From Dehalococcoidia bacterium (GTDB lineage Bacteria > Chloroflexota > Dehalococcoidia > GIF9 > AB-539-J10), in the NCBI GenBank assembly GCA_030603485.1, contig JAUVXS010000036.1, forward strand, positions 1-13,106: 13,106 nucleotides of DNA, given 5' to 3'. This document shows, piece after piece, positions 12,639 through 13,106 of this stretch. The notes under the pieces were generated by a model, which was given only the letters and a program-made list of their open reading frames with translations, was not told the origin of the DNA and did no database searches. Both the position numbers and the translations under genes were made by a program. Each line of letters starts with the position of its first letter. Positions within the stretch are counted from its first letter, which is position 1.

Positions 12639-12709
12639 TTCATTAATCTCCTTTCTTTATTTTACTTTTAATTCCGTCTATCTTTTCCGAATTACGGCTT
12701 GTCGCCTAT

Positions 12710-12737
12710 GTTATATCACTGTTCCCTCCACAGTCAA
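12710..12737 (-). promoter_or_regulatory. Sigma-70-type promoter for the thiolase gene
   Basis: On the minus strand TTGACT (12732-12737) and TATAAC (12710-12715) are 16 bases apart, five of six matches to each consensus hexamer. The leader would be about 65 bases, ending in the good ribosome site AAGGAGA (about 12647-12653). Confidence 0.6.
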
Positions 12738-12739
12738 GG

Positions 12740-12849
12740 CGAGGTGCTGGTTTGAGATAAAAGGTCTCCAAAACGTTGAAGCAAAAATGTCACCTCGAGA
12801 AATCGGTTAGCATCTCCGGTTAGGAGACGTTAACCTGTAATCCAGGGCT
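12740..12849. other. Spacer with nested inverted repeats upstream of the thiolase promoter
   Basis: CGAGGTG (12740-12746) can pair with CACCTCG (12791-12797). Further on, GGTTAGCATCTCC and GGAGACGTTAACC (about 12804-12835) form a hairpin around GGTTA with a bulged stem. No gene is visible. The region lies between the divergent thiolase promoter and a possible plus-strand promoter, so operators are plausible, but no known regulator site is recognised. Confidence 0.25.
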
Positions 12850-12870
12850 CAGCAAATTTGGGAGAGTCTA

Positions 12871-12879
12871 TGTTATAAT
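12871..12879 (+). promoter_or_regulatory. Candidate extended -10 promoter, plus strand
   Basis: TGTTATAAT is a perfect extended -10 (TG-N-TATAAT) without a recognisable -35. It would drive the plus-strand gene that may begin near the window end. The leader would be about 160 bases and contains a hairpin with arms GTCGGG/CCCGAC. Confidence 0.35.
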
Positions 12880-13002
12880 CTCTTCGCCATATTACCTGGC
12901 ATATCCGTTGATCCAGTCAATCACAGCAGCTAGAGGGTCGGGTAATCAATTGCCCGACTCATCGCCTAACGGTGAAGGGCTTATTGAGCAGAAATAACAC
13001 AG

Positions 13003-13033
13003 GTAGCGGCGCAAGTAGCGGCGCAAATAGCGG
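13003..13033. repeat. Tandem 12-base repeat (GTAGCGGCGCAA), about 2.6 copies
   Basis: Two exact units at 13003-13014 and 13015-13026 are followed by a partial unit (ATAGCGG). Read in the frame of the gene that may follow, the repeat encodes a Gly/Ser/Ala-rich peptide ending at a TGA. Confidence 0.6.
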
Positions 13034-13049
13034 GTGAAGAAGCAAGTAG

Positions 13050-13106
13050 ATGAGTGAATTTGGAGATGAGGATACAACAAATGACGTGGGCGGGGGGAGG
13101 GGCATA
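13050..13106 (+). CDS. Possible start of a gene running off the window
   Basis: An ATG immediately after an in-frame TAG opens a frame through the last 19 codons, starting MSEFGDEDTTNDVGGGRG. The acidic then glycine-rich start is not diagnostic. There is no clear ribosome site (only GAAG about 10 bases upstream). A competing ATG in another frame begins at 13080. An extended -10 upstream is the only supporting signal. Confidence 0.3.
   Translation, partial: MSEFGDEDTTNDVGGGRGI

Overview
The window looks like an accessory-rich piece of a bacterial chromosome. The tentative source is Chloroflexota, perhaps an uncultured Dehalococcoidia. The grounds are a THEP1-type NTPase coupled to a tiny Lys/Arg-rich protein, a lipoprotein PQQ-type sugar dehydrogenase, a degradative-type thiolase, and intergenic repeats of the GTCATTGCGAG...GCAATCTC type. 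This assignment is an inference from gene style, not a database result.

Layout. At 1-315 is the 3' part of a MazF/PemK toxin, whose start lies off the window. A repeat-bearing spacer follows. From about 7366 down to 641 lies one long minus-strand gene cluster. In order of transcription it encodes a four-helix membrane protein, a small DUF6884/YaaA-like protein with a PCSKKK motif, a UvrD/Rep-type SF1 helicase, a Cas4/AddB-like PD-(D/E)XK nuclease with a four-cysteine Fe-S signature, a DpdA-type tRNA-guanine-transglycosylase homologue, and a YhhQ/VUT 7-deazapurine transporter. The last five genes overlap or lie 3-57 bases apart. From 7380 to 10203 the DNA is a patchwork: two diverged copies of a DUF5658 membrane gene with nearly identical 3' flanks, four copies of an AATTCCAGGGACACCAT-like motif, a PQQ-type sugar dehydrogenase lipoprotein gene on the plus strand, and a 115-base remnant copied from the end of the NTPase gene. 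From 10570 to 12638 are housekeeping-type minus-strand genes: a THEP1-like NTPase with a 31-residue basic protein coupled in front of it, then a thiolase with a good promoter. The last 57 bases may start another plus-strand gene.

How the parts may work together. DpdA enzymes exchange guanine in DNA for a 7-deazaguanine base (preQ0), and YhhQ proteins import such precursors. Side by side they suggest that the cell salvages preQ0 or a relative and writes it into DNA. The adjoining helicase and Fe-S nuclease would suit a partner that attacks unmodified DNA, and the DUF6884-like protein is a candidate for further processing of the inserted base. This five- or six-gene arrangement is far smaller than the dpdA-K island known from Salmonella and shows no recognisable dpdB-K genes in the window. 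It is the best candidate here for a poorly described modification/restriction (defence) system. The cluster is also much more A+T-rich than the thiolase end of the window, which fits horizontal acquisition.
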